The notes under the pieces are model-generated. The model saw nothing but the letters and a program-made list of their open reading frames with translations. It was not told the DNA's origin and did not search any database. A stretch of 64,000 nt of DNA from NCBI GenBank assembly GCA_949358305.1, contig OX442323.1:3410001-3474000 (forward strand). Direction: 5' to 3'. A program made the position numbers and the translations under genes. Source of the stretch: Strigamia acuminata. Its lineage: Eukaryota; Arthropoda; Chilopoda; Geophilomorpha; Linotaeniidae. Positions 38,881-51,365 of the stretch are shown one piece after another (within the stretch, counting starts at the first letter, position 1; each line of letters opens with the position of its first letter).

Positions 38881-41386
38881 TGAACTGAGGTGGCTCTACA
38901 CAACACGTCACTTTTAGGATGCACAAATCAAAGTGTACAGCTAAACAACAACAAAATTTGCGAGTGACCTATTATATTCTGCTACAGCTACAAGATTTAA
39001 ACGTGTACGGTTGTTAAATCTATTTATTTGATCAGTGCGCGCCATTTGTGATTGCAGGTCATGAATAATTCGTGACGAGTTCAGATTTCAGTTAGATCGA
39101 GTTGCATCGAGGATTGCAACGTAATTGAATGTTATGGTGAGTGCAGAAGCGATTTAAAGACCCGTTTTGATATTGGTCATTTCAATCCGCTTTTATTGTC
39201 CATTTGCAGTGATGTGCGATTTATTTATTGCTTTTTATGTTTACTTAATGTTTATGGGGTGTGGCGGGCCCTCGATAATCAGCAAAAGCTGATGAGTGAC
39301 GTTTTTTGCTTTAATTTATTTATTTATTTTTCCGTGTTGCGTTTTGCCAGCTGATAAATGAGTGATAAATTATTCATCGTAATTGGCGACTGCATATTTC
39401 TCCCTCGAATTTATTTACTAATATTAATAATGGTGTGCGAGTTGAGGTCAGGGGCTGTGTTTGTTGTTTAGTCGACTATTGGAAAATGATTATCGTGAAT
39501 TTTGACGATTAGTGGCAGCCAGGATGCGATTAGAAATTAAAAGTGACAAATAATTGCGCGCGAAACGATAATTTATACACTGTGCTTACTTTAACGTTAG
39601 ATTACTTACATATTAATAACTTTGTAAGTTTTAGGGAAATTACTTGACATGGCTTAGAGAAAAGTGTTTTGTAAACATCCATTCTTTCTTCACTTCCTGG
39701 AGTGGCACAAAGTGGGTTTTTAATTTTGGATGAGCTGGAGCGATTGTTTAAATTAAGGGTCAAGTTAACGTTGTTTAATGGTGCATGAAATTTCAGCTGT
39801 TACACCAATAAAGAGGCGGTTTGCGAGTTGCGACGTAGCTGTAAATATTGCGCCCAATTGATAAGTCGGAGAGTATAAATAGCGCAATCAATCCTCGAGT
39901 TTACGGCCGGGCACTAAAATGTCCGACAAATGTTTTTATTCTTCTATAATCGCATTTGCATATGAGATTTATTATTATTATTATTATTGGACGAGCCTGG
40001 AGTTAACAACATTTATTGCCTATTAATTAATTAATTAATTTTGCGAAACTTCTTTGCAAAATATCCAATTATTGTAATTGCGGATTTTTTTTTCGCGTTA
40101 AAACTGTAAGATGACCAATATGAGGGCGTGTTGTGACGTGCGAGATTGTTATTTCTGTGTTTGCTTCTCCGCATTGCTTTCTTGTCACTTTTTGATGGTT
40201 TGTGACACCGTTGATTGACAGCGCCACCAGTCTGTCTTTTTGAACATTAAAGCACTCGCTGGTTTGTGTCGTACTATTATTATTATTATTATTATTTATT
40301 CTTTATTACAATGAGCGCATTGTCTATTTTCGCTGGTAATGAATAGAGAAAAGTTGAAAATGTTTGATCTATACTTGTTCCAGCCACGTGGAAGATTAAT
40401 AAATAAGTAATAAAGGAATAAAAAATAATGGGAGAAATAAGCGTCTAGGTTAATGTAGGCTGTGAATTGATCACGGTTGGTATCGAGTTTTGTGTGTACA
40501 CACATAACTAAAAATAATTTGGTGACCTTGTGTGCAAGCGCCGTCGAATTAACGAGCAAACGTTTTCGAGTTTGATAAGTCACCCGGATATTGTTGTTAT
40601 TTTGTGTCACCTGGCCAAGTGTTTATGCAAATCCCGTCCGAGGGTCTACACCGCCAGGGAGAGTGTCTTTGTAATCTCGTGGAACTCTAACGTGTAACGG
40701 AACTTCCGGTTATGTTACGATAACGTGTGGTTCGTACGATAGCGCATACAACTTTCAGAGTATTATGAGATTCTATGATGTCATTTTATATAAGCGCCAC
40801 CTAGCGCACTGTGTATAAATATCGTAATAAAACTTTAAGGAACCACTTCCGTTTCCACGCTAACGCTAACACGTTGTCTCGTTATTCCACATCCACTTCA
40901 ATCAATTAACATCCAACACGGAGTTATTGCATATCGTGTTAAAAATCGACTCACGTTGAGCCGAGTTAACGACACCTCGGAGTTAATATTTAAGAGAAAA
41001 AAAATGTAATAAAATAAAAAAATGATGATATTGATGAGTGCAGACGTACATTATTCAAAGTCCGGTAGCTGATTAGGCCTCAATCACTATCAAGTGGTGG
41101 AAGTGAAGGGTTCTCCGAGCACTGAAGTGCGTGACCAATCGATACGCTGGAATGAAGCGAGTGCGAGTGCGAGTGTGTGTGTGTGGTGCAATCGTCGGTT
41201 GCGTCGTCACAGCTCAATGGATTTTACCTTCACGTCGTCTATGCGTTGATATCGAGCAGCCAGAAATTGGATAGAAAAACTGTTTGGGTGTTTGTTTATG
41301 GGTTTGTTTTGGTGGTGTTGTGGCAGAAATTTCGATTTTTTTTCGGTTTTTAATTAGTGGTGACCTTTAAACTTTGTAAATCGTGG

Positions 41387-41400
41387 GTTGTTATGGCAAC
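41387..41400. promoter_or_regulatory. RFX X-box-like motif 2.5 kb upstream of RDL
   Basis: GTTGTTATGGCAAC fits RYYNYYATRRNRAC at every position. It lies in non-repetitive sequence upstream of the RDL gene. Confidence 0.45.
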
Positions 41401-42769
41401 CGAATGGTTCTCCCACTTTATTCTGTTTTTTCTCTCAATTTTCACTTGCTGGCTTCGTCTTTTGCAGATGTTCACATTACCATGTTAATGCGATCCGTGT
41501 GGTGCGACATTGCAGCCAAGGAGGATTTTCGGGTTCTTTGTCACCTGAATCCACTTTGTGGAGAGATTGTCGTGGTCGCGATACAGTGGCGATTCGAATA
41601 GGAATTGGCAGCGATATTTAAGAGGGTTCGGGTTGGTTGACGAAAAAAATATTTTTGAAATATAAAATAAAAAAAGTGGAGTTTAAAACGAGATCCGGTT
41701 AAATTGTGTTTGGAAATTTGGGATTGGAGTCGCGAGTGCGATGTTCTTGGCTTCTCTCTTCTGCCGCGCTACTTTGTATGTAGATTTTGTTCGCTCAATC
41801 GATGTGACACGCGATAAGAATTTGGAAAATTGCAAGAATGACAGATGGAATAATGAGAAATCGAAGGTCGCTCAAAGGCAAAAAGTCGAGTGATTTGATG
41901 ATTTTTTTTTTAAAAAAAAATTATATATTTTTTTTTAGGAAAAAAATATTTTTGTTTATTTTTTTTGGGTATCGATTTTTTGTGTCACATGGTGCGGCAT
42001 TACGAGCCCGACTTTGCAAGATGTTTGTGTTCAAATATTAGTCTTTCTCGGATGTTTCTTGGTCGCTCTGTGTATTACGCTTGAAAAATCGATAGTTTAA
42101 TTTTGCGTGGGGCTCTAACTCGACTTGCTACACCGATAATCAATTTTTTAACGGGTGGAAACATAAAAATTATTTTTTTGTTTATTTTTATTTGTACGTT
42201 GTTTTACAATCGTCCCTCGAGATTTCACCCGATGTACTCCGATTAATCGCGCGTGAACGGAACTAATTAGTCTTTTGGCGTTTTCCTCTCGAAACCGTGT
42301 TTATTTCGACTGTGCAGAGTCTGCAGACATGATTTTTAAGGAAACGCGCACCTTCCTGTGCACTTAAGATTTTACCTAAAGGTGTTGGAAGTGATGTCAC
42401 CTTTGCTCCCAATCGATACGTGCATGCCACGCATGATTTTTCATCTCGCTGGCGATTCGAGAGTTTGAGGCTGAGGTACCACCAGATGGAATGAAAAGAA
42501 ATAAAATAGAATTTTTATTTTTTTATTTTTTAATTTAGCACAAAGGGCAGCGAGCACATCCTTTGGAATTTGGACTTTATCTGGAGAAAAGTGCGCATCC
42601 ATCAAGCGCTAAGAGAGAATTCGCTTTTAAATGATATGTGCCAAATTGCGCTCTATTACTTTAAATCACGCAGCAGTTTATCGAATGAACGGCGATCCGC
42701 TCGTCCTTTTGTCGCATTTTATTCGGGGTAAATTGACGGGGGAGAGCGAAAAAGGGGGTCATGTAATGG

Positions 42770-43874
42770 CGAGTGCGTGCGAGCGACGGCGAAGGTGGGA
42801 GGACAGACAGCAAACATTCCTCGCTTTCGTCAGCCGAATGCATATTGCATTGGCTTTATCCAGCCAGCGCTAGCTGCGATGATGATAGCAGTGACTGGTC
42901 GCTGGCAATTTGCCAGTCACGGGGATACGTGTGTGCCGTGTCGCACGCTCCTTTTTGAGTCGTGCGCCAGGTGCGGCGGTAATTTGTTTTGGAAAAAGAG
43001 TAAATTGAAGTCGCTCGCTCCATAGATACCTCGAGTGTGGCGGAGAAAATATTTGGATTCGTAATAGACAAAGGTGGCGAGCAGTGCACGAATGTTGCCT
43101 GGGAGAACGGGTCGAGAAGATCGATGAGCAGCGGCAGCGAGGCAGAGGCAGAGTGGAAGAAGAGAGAAGCAGTACAGAGGCCAGGCTAGAATAGGCGAGG
43201 CGAAGCGCAGGCGGAGGTGGTGGCGGCGCTGTAGTCCGCAGTGCAGAGTTTGTGCCATTGATTTCTTATTCCCCCGCATCACGTGTGCCCGGCCCGAACG
43301 TCAGCAGCAGGCGCAGCAGAAGCGGCAGCACGGGTGTTCCAGATCAGCTGCCTTGAGAGGCAGGAGCGGCGCGCGCGCAGTGGGCTCGCCTGCGTGTGGG
43401 CTGTGGACACGCGTCTTTCGATATTCCGCACCGACCATTCCACTACGAACGACTCGATCTTTCGTCTCCTCGGTGAATGGGCGCTGGTCGCCGGCGTGCT
43501 AGGCCGGCATCTTGGCGCGGGACTCTAAGCGAAACGCATCGATCAGGCAGCAGTGGCGGTGCCAGTGGCAAGGAGATCGGCGCGACGGCCGCCAAAGCAC
43601 CGTCGTTGTTGCGAGCACGAGCACGGGGTTGCTCAACGTCGAGTTCGAGTGCGGCTGCCATCATGAACGCAGCGCACAGAAGAAGCCAATTCGCGACGCT
43701 CTCTTTCCATTGATGAGAGAGAGCGCCGCCCGAATCCAGACTACTACGAGAGAGAATTAGGCCAAATACAATACGAAAATCATTTAGCTGCCGAGTCGTA
43801 CTTAAGTACAACACAAGAACCTGCATACTACTCGTTCAAACGCCCGAACAGATCGCCCGAATCCAACAGCCGCC
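42770..43874 (+). promoter_or_regulatory. GC- and CpG-rich promoter/5'UTR region of RDL
   Basis: Composition shifts from strongly AT-rich to GC-rich with many CpG and GCAGC units (for example 43120-43420 and 43540-43680), ending at the RDL start codon. Open frames here on both strands are composition artefacts. Several upstream ATGs (for example 43662) imply a leader with upstream reading frames if transcription starts early. I cannot place the start site. Confidence 0.5.
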
Positions 43875-43960
43875 ATGGGAAAGGAAGCCAAGGATATCAG
43901 TGTCTTCATCGTGACGCTTCTTTTGCTCATCTTGCCCAGGGAAGATGCTGTTGCAGAAAG
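43875..43960 (+). CDS. RDL exon 1: start codon and signal peptide
   Basis: ATG in a strong context (CCGCCATGG). The peptide [20 protein letters not shown] then PREDAVAE has the charged start, hydrophobic core and small residues of a secretion signal. Phase 2 donor GAAAG|GTGAGT. Confidence 0.85.
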
Positions 43961-46920
43961 GTGAGTGAGTTCAGCACCCACAATCTAAGCCTCTGAATAG
44001 TGTGTACTCGTGTGATTAAGCTTAGTGGTCGGACGTGTTGCGAATTTGAACATTTAAAATAGTCATTAGGATTTTAATGCAAGGTGTTCGTTCTTTGCAG
44101 TTCATCATCTCAGGATGATATTAATGTGTCTGCAATCCTGGATTCAATCCAGAAAGGTTACGATAAAAGGATAAGACCCAACTACGGAGGTAATGTCACT
44201 TCATTTATTTATTCTCTTTTATTTATTTAGTTTGTTTTGTTTTTTTCGTTTTGAATTAATAATCGCTCGATAAAGCAGTTGATGGAGTTTGCTGACGTCG
44301 ATTTTGGAGGAATGGAAAAATTGAAAAATGAATTTTTCTGTTGTTTGTAGGGTGGACCCCTGAATGCAGTCACGTGGTTGAGAATTTTTTATTGAGTTGT
44401 AACAATTTTTCAGTGAAGGTTTTGGATTATTATAGCGGCGAGATTGCAGGCGTGGCTTTGCTGGCTGCAGATAAAATTCGTGCGCTCCGCAGTGAAGGCT
44501 GGACGTGGGCTCTTCTTATCTCGCGAGGAACCCGTGCTTTACTCCTCGAGAGAGTTGGCTTTCTTCTTCGATTCACGACCGGTTCGAAAGTGGCAGCACG
44601 TGAGGCAAAAACGTAATTAATTGCGCAAACGCACGAGATTACGGTAGAAGGGAGGAAGAGAAGTCTCGCGAGGTTCGACTTGCCAGCCGTTTTCTTTTGT
44701 GCTCGAATTGTGCCGGATTAATTGAGTAGAAGGCTCGATCGATGCTCATCAACCATTGTTTATACTGTATATGAATCCCGAGAAAGTGTGTCCAACTGTA
44801 TGTTAGGTAAAGACGGGGGGTTATCAATCTTGGTTTGTGCCACTTGGAGTGAAAACGTAAATATATAAGACGCGGAAAGTGCGCATTTGTCATTTGATTA
44901 GGATGTTTGGGTCTCGGAGGAGGGAAACGTCGTCTGGTCAAGCTTGGGGTTGGTTGTTCGATGGTCGTGTGGCAGTTGAGGATGAAAAGTGCTTTTTGTT
45001 TGGTTTTAAGTTATTTATGATTCGTGTTGCCACCTGTTGTGGGGTTAACCGGGGGAAAAATGGTCGTCCACTTCACTTAGATTGGAGGTTTATCGTTTTT
45101 ATTGCGTTTGTCCAGAGACAGAGTGTTGGGACCTCGTCCTCCATGCGCTTATGCCAAGTGCCGGCCCTGGTCGTTGTCGGTGCACCATGGGCCGTAAAGT
45201 CAATTTAACGCTATTATCATCTCACTAAAGCTCGCTCACCTTCACTGGACAGCCGGTGCGAGTCGTGGATAACGTCTGGATATCAAGTGGGTCAGTAGAT
45301 GAAGAATTAACGCGACGATAGGATATTTTGGGACGAATGCAATCACGAAGGTCATCATGCAGCTTCCGTATTTTTCCCTTAGTAACGGTTGGCCAGGTGA
45401 AGAAACAATAAACAGTTCGGCCGTCTTGTTTCGATGGACGAGCGACGACAAGCGGCTGTTTCTGTTATGAAAATGCGGGGTCAGGGGAAATCAGTTTGGG
45501 AGACAGTCGGAATGCGACCGTTTGCTTTGCTGGCTGTTGAACAACTACTCGTGCTACGGTACGGGAGTCTCGTGTCCAAAAATCGTTCGTTAACACGAGA
45601 TTGAAAAGGCCGTGCCGAGTCGACGCGTGGAATTTCCGTTTTTCTTTGTTTTAGGAGGGAAATTTGGAATTTCATTACCGAAGAAGACATTGAGTGCATT
45701 TCAAAATGTCGGATGAGACGAGCTGCCATTTTTTTTTTTTTTTTTTTTTTTTTCAGTCTCGTGCGAAATCCCGCGAGTAAACAGAGCGGAGAACAACTAG
45801 TTGACTGGGTGCAAACACTCGGAGGATATCCGTTGCGTCTTATTCATTTGATAGGATTTTTTTGGTCTTGTGGGGATGAAAGTGGTGCCCTTGCCCTGCA
45901 CCACTTCGCTCCAGCAAGCTCCGAGTGAGCTCCGAGTGAGCTCCGAGTGAGCTCCGAGCGAGCGCAGAACGATCGATGCGGCGGTCGGTCGGTGTGAGGC
46001 GAGCAATGATTTCATTGGCCAGCAGGGTGGGCGCGCGATCTTTGTTCCCGAGCTTGATTGGGAAGCCGAGCATCTCGCGGGGGAAAGTTGCCACAGTGGA
46101 TTGATCAACGTTTGACGGAAAAAACGAAGGAAGTGCGTATTTTGCTAGTCTCAGCGTTTGTGTGGATTAATCCGGAGTGCAGATGGAACGAATTTAACAA
46201 AGTGTGCATCCGGCTTGATGAAGTGCGTTTTGTGCAGTGCTGGACGTTCAAATGCGGGCTAAAGGGGCTTTGGAGTGCGCACTCGGATTAACGACCGCTG
46301 GATGTGTACGTGGAAGGGATTTAAGGTTTTCGTGGTGACCTTTTTGGATTTTTTTTTTTTTTTTTTTTAAATTGGTTCGTGTTAAACTGTTTTTTTGTTT
46401 TGTTTGATGGAATATGAATGTTGGCTTATTCGGTTTTTTTTTTTTTTATTTTTTGGGAGAAGAAAAAAGGAATTGATTTTTCGCTCTTTTGTGAATATTT
46501 ATGTGCGAGTAAAAAAGGCAATTTGTATTAAAGCGGACACGATGGAAGGGTTTTAATAATGATAATAATAGAAAGAAGTTTTGATTGATGAAGCAAGAAA
46601 TGGGATACAAGATAAAGTGTTGGTTTTTGCTTTTGTGACCGATGTGGTCTTGGAGTTTTTTTTTTTTTTTTTTTTTTTTATGGGTTTCACTTCACAGACC
46701 ATCGAAAATGTTGGCTTTGCAGGTGAAAGGCTGCGTTGCGTATCAGCAGTTGGTCGTGGGAGTCATTATTCGGTCCCTGGAGTGGCATTTATCAAATAGT
46801 TTGGTTGAGAACGGCGCTGGATTTTGAGCATTTTGGTTGCATCTAGTTATACAAAGTGTTTGACTCGAGGAAAGTTTAAATTCGATATTTTATGCCGACG
46901 AAGAGTGATGGCGAGATATT

Positions 46921-46957
<37 letters not shown>

Positions 46958-48408
46958 TTTGTTTCGGAAAGGTGTGAAGATGTCGTTTATTGGTCGCTTG
47001 CGAGAGTGGAGTTTAAAGTGCAAAAAATAAAACTCGGAGTATTGGATTTTGGTTCGATGCAAAATTGAGGGCAAAAAAGGTCTAGACACAAATATAAACC
47101 CATATGTGAAAAGGGGAGAAAAAATGGTGGGAAAAAATGAAATTTTTCTCTTTTTTTTTTTAAAAAAAATTTGATTTGAAACGGGTTGGATTTGAAGCGA
47201 AATGAAATTAAACATGAAATACGAGTGGTATATAAGAAATGTAATGGGTGGAGGAATTTCCTCTCGAACGATTTCTTAACCCTTTTTTGCTCTATCTCCT
47301 GGGAACAGTCAAGAAGTGCCCCTTCACTCTCTTCTAGTTCGCTCGTATTAGTAGGTACGAGGCGGTTCGTTTCACTTATTGGATTTTGCAAAGAGTTTGC
47401 TCCACCAAATTTATGATACAGTCCACTAACTTGTATGAATAATGGCAGACTTGCGAGGCAGGCAACTTTCTTTTCCGATGCAATCTCGCTTAGTCGTTTC
47501 TCATATAGAAAAATATATATAAAAAAAAAAAAAAATTGGCCAACTCCGAAGATATTTTTTTTTTATATTTTTTTATTTTTTATTTTTATCTGCCAATGTC
47601 ATTCCGTTGCAATACGGTGACAGGAGCGACCAAACGAATGAAAATCCGCGCCAATAAAGAAGAAAATGGAGATAAACGAAAGGGAAATTCGAGTCGGGTT
47701 AATAGGAAAATCGAGAAAGAGGAGTTATAGTTTGGATCCACTCGACATTGAGATTGATATCCGGTGGCATTGTAGTGTAAAATGGATTTGTTTTCATTCT
47801 CCTTTGCTCGGGTAATGGCGTGAATGTAAGGGATTACAAGTGCCACTTGATATCGAGTTAGCGGGCGGTGATAAATTATTTCGGCTGATTGGAGTGCGGA
47901 TTTGATTAGTGGCGTCAAATGCGATGTCGATGACGTGCAAAAACCTCTCAGATAATTAAAACATGCAAATTTTCATCTTTATCTAAGAAAAATAAAAAAA
48001 AATTAAATTTTTAAAATTTTTAAAAATTTTAAAAATAGGAGAAAACATGCAGGGAAGCCGCCATAAAAATGATTTTGAAATAATCGCAATGGCGGCGGCG
48101 TGTGCGGCGATTGATGCATGATGCATGAGGTCTTCTTCCCTTTTGCAGATGCAATTCCCCGAAATGTTACCGTCTAGGAGCGAATGACACAGCCTCGCCT
48201 CGCCTCAGCTGCACAGATGCACTCAATCATACAACTTGTCCTCGACTCTTTGGATGACATGCAGGGGTTTCTCTCTCTCGGCAGAGCATCAAACGCAAGT
48301 TTGCAATGCAACCAACTGCTATCGATATTCGATCGCCGTTTGATGAATTCGAAACGCTTCCCTTATTTCTAGCAACGAACGTGATGGACGTGGGCGAAAC
48401 TTTGCATT

Positions 48409-48444
<36 letters not shown>

Positions 48445-50782
48445 TTTATTTATTTAATTTATTTATTGACAATTTGAGATGTATTTTTTTTGTTTTTATG
48501 GCGAGTGACAGGAGCTGTAGCTGTTTCCGTGACGATGTATTCTGTCTTATCTTTGCAGGTGTTCCCGTAGACGTTGGAGTCACAATGTATATTATCAGCA
48601 TCAGTTCACTATCTGAAGTACAAATGGTATTGATTCTTGCGTGCAGTGTGCACCTTCATTCCCTCATTAGATATCGTACATTTAGCTTGAATAAATTGTA
48701 GATAAAAGAGCACATAGACAGCGTACATGTGAATCCTGATACGGAATACATTTAGAGAGATAGAGAGAGATGGAAAAGAGAGAGAGAAAAGAAAGAAAGG
48801 ATTGGAGCTTGAGGAATGCGTCACAGAAATGTTCGGTTCAATTTGGTTCTTTTTTCAGGTCACCCCGTAGACGTGGGCGTAACGATGTATGTTCTGAGTA
48901 TCAGCTCTGTTTCAGAAGTGCAAATGGTATTAAAGCTGATTTTTATTTATTGATTTGATTGGTTTTTTTGTTATGTTTTATTTATTTTATTTTTTTTTTA
49001 AAAAAAAATATTTTTTTTTGTTTTTGGTTATTATTTTTAGATGATTTGAATAATTCAGTCCTTAATTTGCATATTTTAATAAGACGCGGCGATTAATAGA
49101 GCATTAATTTAGCGGCTATGTCAAATTAAAAAACGTTTTCTTTCTTTTTATGCGTCGTATTTTCTTTTTATGTTTTTCGTTTGAAATTGATTTATTGCAG
49201 TAAAATGTAAGAAGAAAAAAAATGTTTTAACTTTTGTTTATATTTCGGCTTTTGTGTGTGGTATGTGTGCTGGTATGTTTGATGTTCTTGTTGTTTGTTG
49301 TTGTTGTTGTTAACATTTTGTAATATATGTGAATAAAATATATAAAAGAAAAAAATATATAAAACATGCAGAACTGCGAATTCCTCCAGCTCTCTGGTAA
49401 CGTATAGCCATAAACCTGGCTTCATTAACTCTGTAGGCTGTCTATAGCTTTGGATAAACACACAGTTTAGTCGCATTTTAAATATCTTAGACAAATTTTC
49501 AAATGTTCAGAAGTTAGATCTGAGTTTATGTATTAATAATTAGATGTAGAATACCGTGTTTCCGCAAATAATGGTTGCGGCTACTATTCGAAGGCGGCTC
49601 TTATTTGAACTTGTGGCCGTTGTTGTTAGTTTTAAATTTATTTTGCATTTGGAATGAACGTTCATGAACTTGAACTTGGTTCACTTTGGAAAAAATTACA
49701 CTAGCTGCATTCAAAATTTAAAATAACAATTTTAGTATAAGTGTATTTTAAGTTTTAAAATGAGTTTAAACAGGAAATGATGTCATTTTTGGTCTAAAAT
49801 TGAAATAAAACACAAAATATTTTAGTTTTTGAATGCAGCTAGTGAATGTGAACGTGTTCACATGGTCGTGAACGTGAACTTGAACTTGAACGCGTTGACA
49901 ATTTAGTTAACGAGATACAACAGTGGGAACGAACGCAAAACGACTCAAAACGAATTCATTCAGTTCATTTTGTTTCGTTTTATCGTTTTAATTGCCTTAG
50001 AATAATAGCTGCGGCTACTATTCAAGGACGGTTCTATTTTACGTCGGCGCTCTCGGCTGCGGCTGGTATTCGAGGGCGGTTACAATTCAAATGCGGCTTT
50101 TAATTGTGGAAATACGGTAATAATAATAATAATAATCGATTCGAGTTTGGGTTGCAGAAGTGGAAAATGACGTTCAGTAAAGCATTCATTAAATGGATTA
50201 GTAAATGTTTCTTGAACCGTACATTTAGAAAATTGTAAGATTTATTGGGTTTTTTTTTTTTAATTAATAGAGAACTTCTGAACTTTTTCTTGCTCTGTTT
50301 AATTAAATTATATGATTCAGTTTGGCTTTTTGCATGATATTAATATTTAGATTTTTTAGAATAAATTTTTAATAATATTTTTTTGCACGGTTTATTTACA
50401 TTAATAATTTGGTTCAGTGAGCTGGGATAATTAAATGTAGTAGTTATAATAGGTTTTATTTGTATTTTTTTTTTTTTTTTTTTTAGGTTTTAGTATTTCG
50501 TTTATTTTATTTTATTTAATTTTTTTAATTTTTAATATTTTTTTTTCTTTTTTAGGATTTCACAATGGATTTTTATTTTCGCCAGTATTGGCACGACAAC
50601 CGCTTACAATTCACTGCACGACCGGGCATCGAAAGTCTTTCAGTAGGCGCTGAAATGATTGACAAAATTTGGGTCCCGGATACTTTTTTTGCGAACGAAA
50701 AAAGTGCTTACTTCCATAAAGCTACCACTATGAATTCTTTCTTGCGGTTTTCGGCGACTGGAGATGTGCTACGCAGCCTGCG
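43875..50782 (+). CDS. RDL-type GABA-gated chloride channel subunit (5' exons; 3' incomplete)
   Basis: Cys-loop receptor subunit for inhibitory GABA signalling. The exons are 43875-43960, 44101-44189, either 48559-48626 or 48859-48926, and 50556-50782. They encode 156 complete codons: signal peptide, the [11 protein letters not shown] segment, [17 protein letters not shown], then [17 protein letters not shown] and [17 protein letters not shown]. The MDFYFRQYW strand and WVPDTFF loop are diagnostic of GABA/glycine-type subunits. Absence of the insert seen in LCCH3-type subunits, together with SYDKR/NYGG and FFxNEKxxYFH, supports RDL. The extracellular end including the Cys-loop, and all four membrane helices, are missing, so another RDL-class paralogue is possible. 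RDL is the target of cyclodiene and phenylpyrazole insecticides, but the resistance-site residue is not in this window. Confidence 0.9.
44101..44189 (+). CDS. RDL exon 2: N-terminal extracellular segment
   Basis: 89 bases, phase 2 in and 1 out, acceptor TTCTTTGCAG. Encodes [16 protein letters not shown] and then [13 protein letters not shown], the invariant N-terminal helix and strand of RDL-type subunits, with an NVS glycosylation sequon. Confidence 0.93.
44190..48558 (+). other. RDL intron
   Basis: GT-AG intron of 4369 bp. It contains a short GC-rich tandem repeat at 45912-45960, T homopolymers (45730-45753, about 46657-46679) and TTTA microsatellites (about 46919-46955 and 48405-48470). 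No further gene is recognised. Confidence 0.65.
45912..45960. repeat. GAGCTCCGAGT tandem repeat
   Basis: Four units of about 12 bp (AGCTCCGAGTG), the last ending GCGAG. GC-rich, within the RDL intron. Confidence 0.8.
48559..48626 (+). CDS. RDL alternative exon 3, first version
   Basis: 68 bases, phase 1 in and 0 out, acceptor CTTTGCAG and donor CAAATG|GTATTG. With the preceding base it encodes [20 protein letters not shown] then VQM, the strand leading to the ligand-binding loop D. It differs from the second version at four residues (V/H, I/V, I/L, L/V). Confidence 0.93.
48627..48858 (+). other. 232-bp intron between the two alternative exons
   Basis: GT-AG sequence with a purine-rich AGAGA/GAAAG tract about 48755-48800 and a polypyrimidine end TTCTTTTTTCAG. 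It is long enough to be spliced normally, so mutual exclusion would depend on frame or regulators rather than on steric limits. Confidence 0.6.
48859..48926 (+). CDS. RDL alternative exon 3, second version
   Basis: 68 bases with the same phases and nearly the same splice sites as the first version (donor CAAATG|GTATTA). Encodes [20 protein letters not shown] then VQM. Starts exactly 300 bases after the first. Including both would add 68 bases beyond one and break the frame. Confidence 0.93.
49552..50119. mobile_element. MITE with TACCGTRTTTCC ends, containing a smaller MITE
   Basis: Left end TACCGTGTTTCCGCAAATAA, inverted right end TACCGTATTTCCACAATTAA. The arms carry several GCGGCTACTATTCRA and GGGCGG boxes. 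The element at 49699-49844 is inserted within it. Lies in the RDL intron between exons 3 and 4. Confidence 0.75.
49699..49844. mobile_element. 146-bp MITE with CACTAGCTGCATTCAAAA ends
   Basis: Left end CACTAGCTGCATTCAAAA is the inverse of the right end TTTTGAATGCAGCTAGTG without mismatch. Copies at 57609-57748 (nearly full) and 27061-27150 (half) share the interior TTTAAACAGRARATGAYGTC. Confidence 0.85.
50556..50782 (+). CDS. RDL exon 4: loop D, loop A and extracellular strands
   Basis: 227 bases, phase 0 in and 2 out, acceptor CTTTTTTAG and donor CTGCG|GTAAGT. Encodes [20 protein letters not shown], then [40 protein letters not shown], and ends [10 protein letters not shown]. The family predicts a next exon with LTITASCPM; I did not find it before the window ends. 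Confidence 0.95.
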
Positions 50783-51039
50783 GTAAGTTCCACGACCCTC
50801 ATGCGCCCCTTTAACACACTCCCCCACACGGGAAAAGTTTTTTTTTTAAATTTAAAATTAAATGAAAATGGTGCAAATTAAATAGCAAATTTAATTTGAT
50901 TGGATTTTTTTTTTAATTGACTGATCCGACCAGTTTAGACATAAAGACAAATTTCTATAATATCCGCTTTTTTTGAGGGACTCGGAGGGACTCGGACCAG
51001 GGCCCCTCAAACTAGCGGAATTAAAAAATCAACTTTGGG

Positions 51040-51365
51040 CCAAATAATTGAATATTAGACCAAATAATTGAATATTAGACCAAAAAATAGATTCATTAGA
51101 CCAAAATATAGATTTATTAGACTAAAAAATAGATTTATTAGACTAAAAAATAGATTTATTAAACTAAAAAATAGATTTATTAGGACCAAAAAATCCAATT
51201 TTAGACCAAAAAACCCAATTTTAGACCAAAAAATCCTATTTTAGACCAAAAAATCTCATTTTAGGATAAAAAATGCTATTTTAGGCTAAAAAATGCTATT
51301 CCAGGCTAAAAAAATGCTATTTTAGGCAAAAAAAAAATTCAATTTTAGGCTAAAAAAAATCCAAT
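51040..51365. repeat. AT-rich minisatellite of about 20 bp units
   Basis: About fifteen units of the type TTAGACCAAAAAATAGATTT, drifting along the array to TTAGACCAAAAAATCCAATT and TTAGGCTAAAAAATGCTATT. The gradual drift suggests expansion from several local parent units. Confidence 0.85.

Larger units (their letters stand above)
21635..42769. other. Intergenic region rich in nested MITEs and minisatellites
   Basis: About 21 kb between the two receptor genes. Apart from the listed repeats, a possible signal-peptide exon (25882-25957) and a retrotransposon scrap (33992-34144), I see no gene on either strand. The open frames are short, low-complexity or repeat-derived. Stretches 21900-23200, 24000-25200, 30850-32200, 34150-35700 and 39000-41300 show nothing I can name. 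Confidence 0.55.

Noticed and set aside
41165-41190. GAGTGCGAGTGCGAGTGTGTGTG tract as a regulatory site
   Set aside because: Simple-sequence repeat with no further support.
42917-43826. Long overlapping open frames on both strands upstream of RDL
   Set aside because: GC-rich composition lengthens frames by chance; peptides are R/A/S-rich and lie in the presumed RDL leader.
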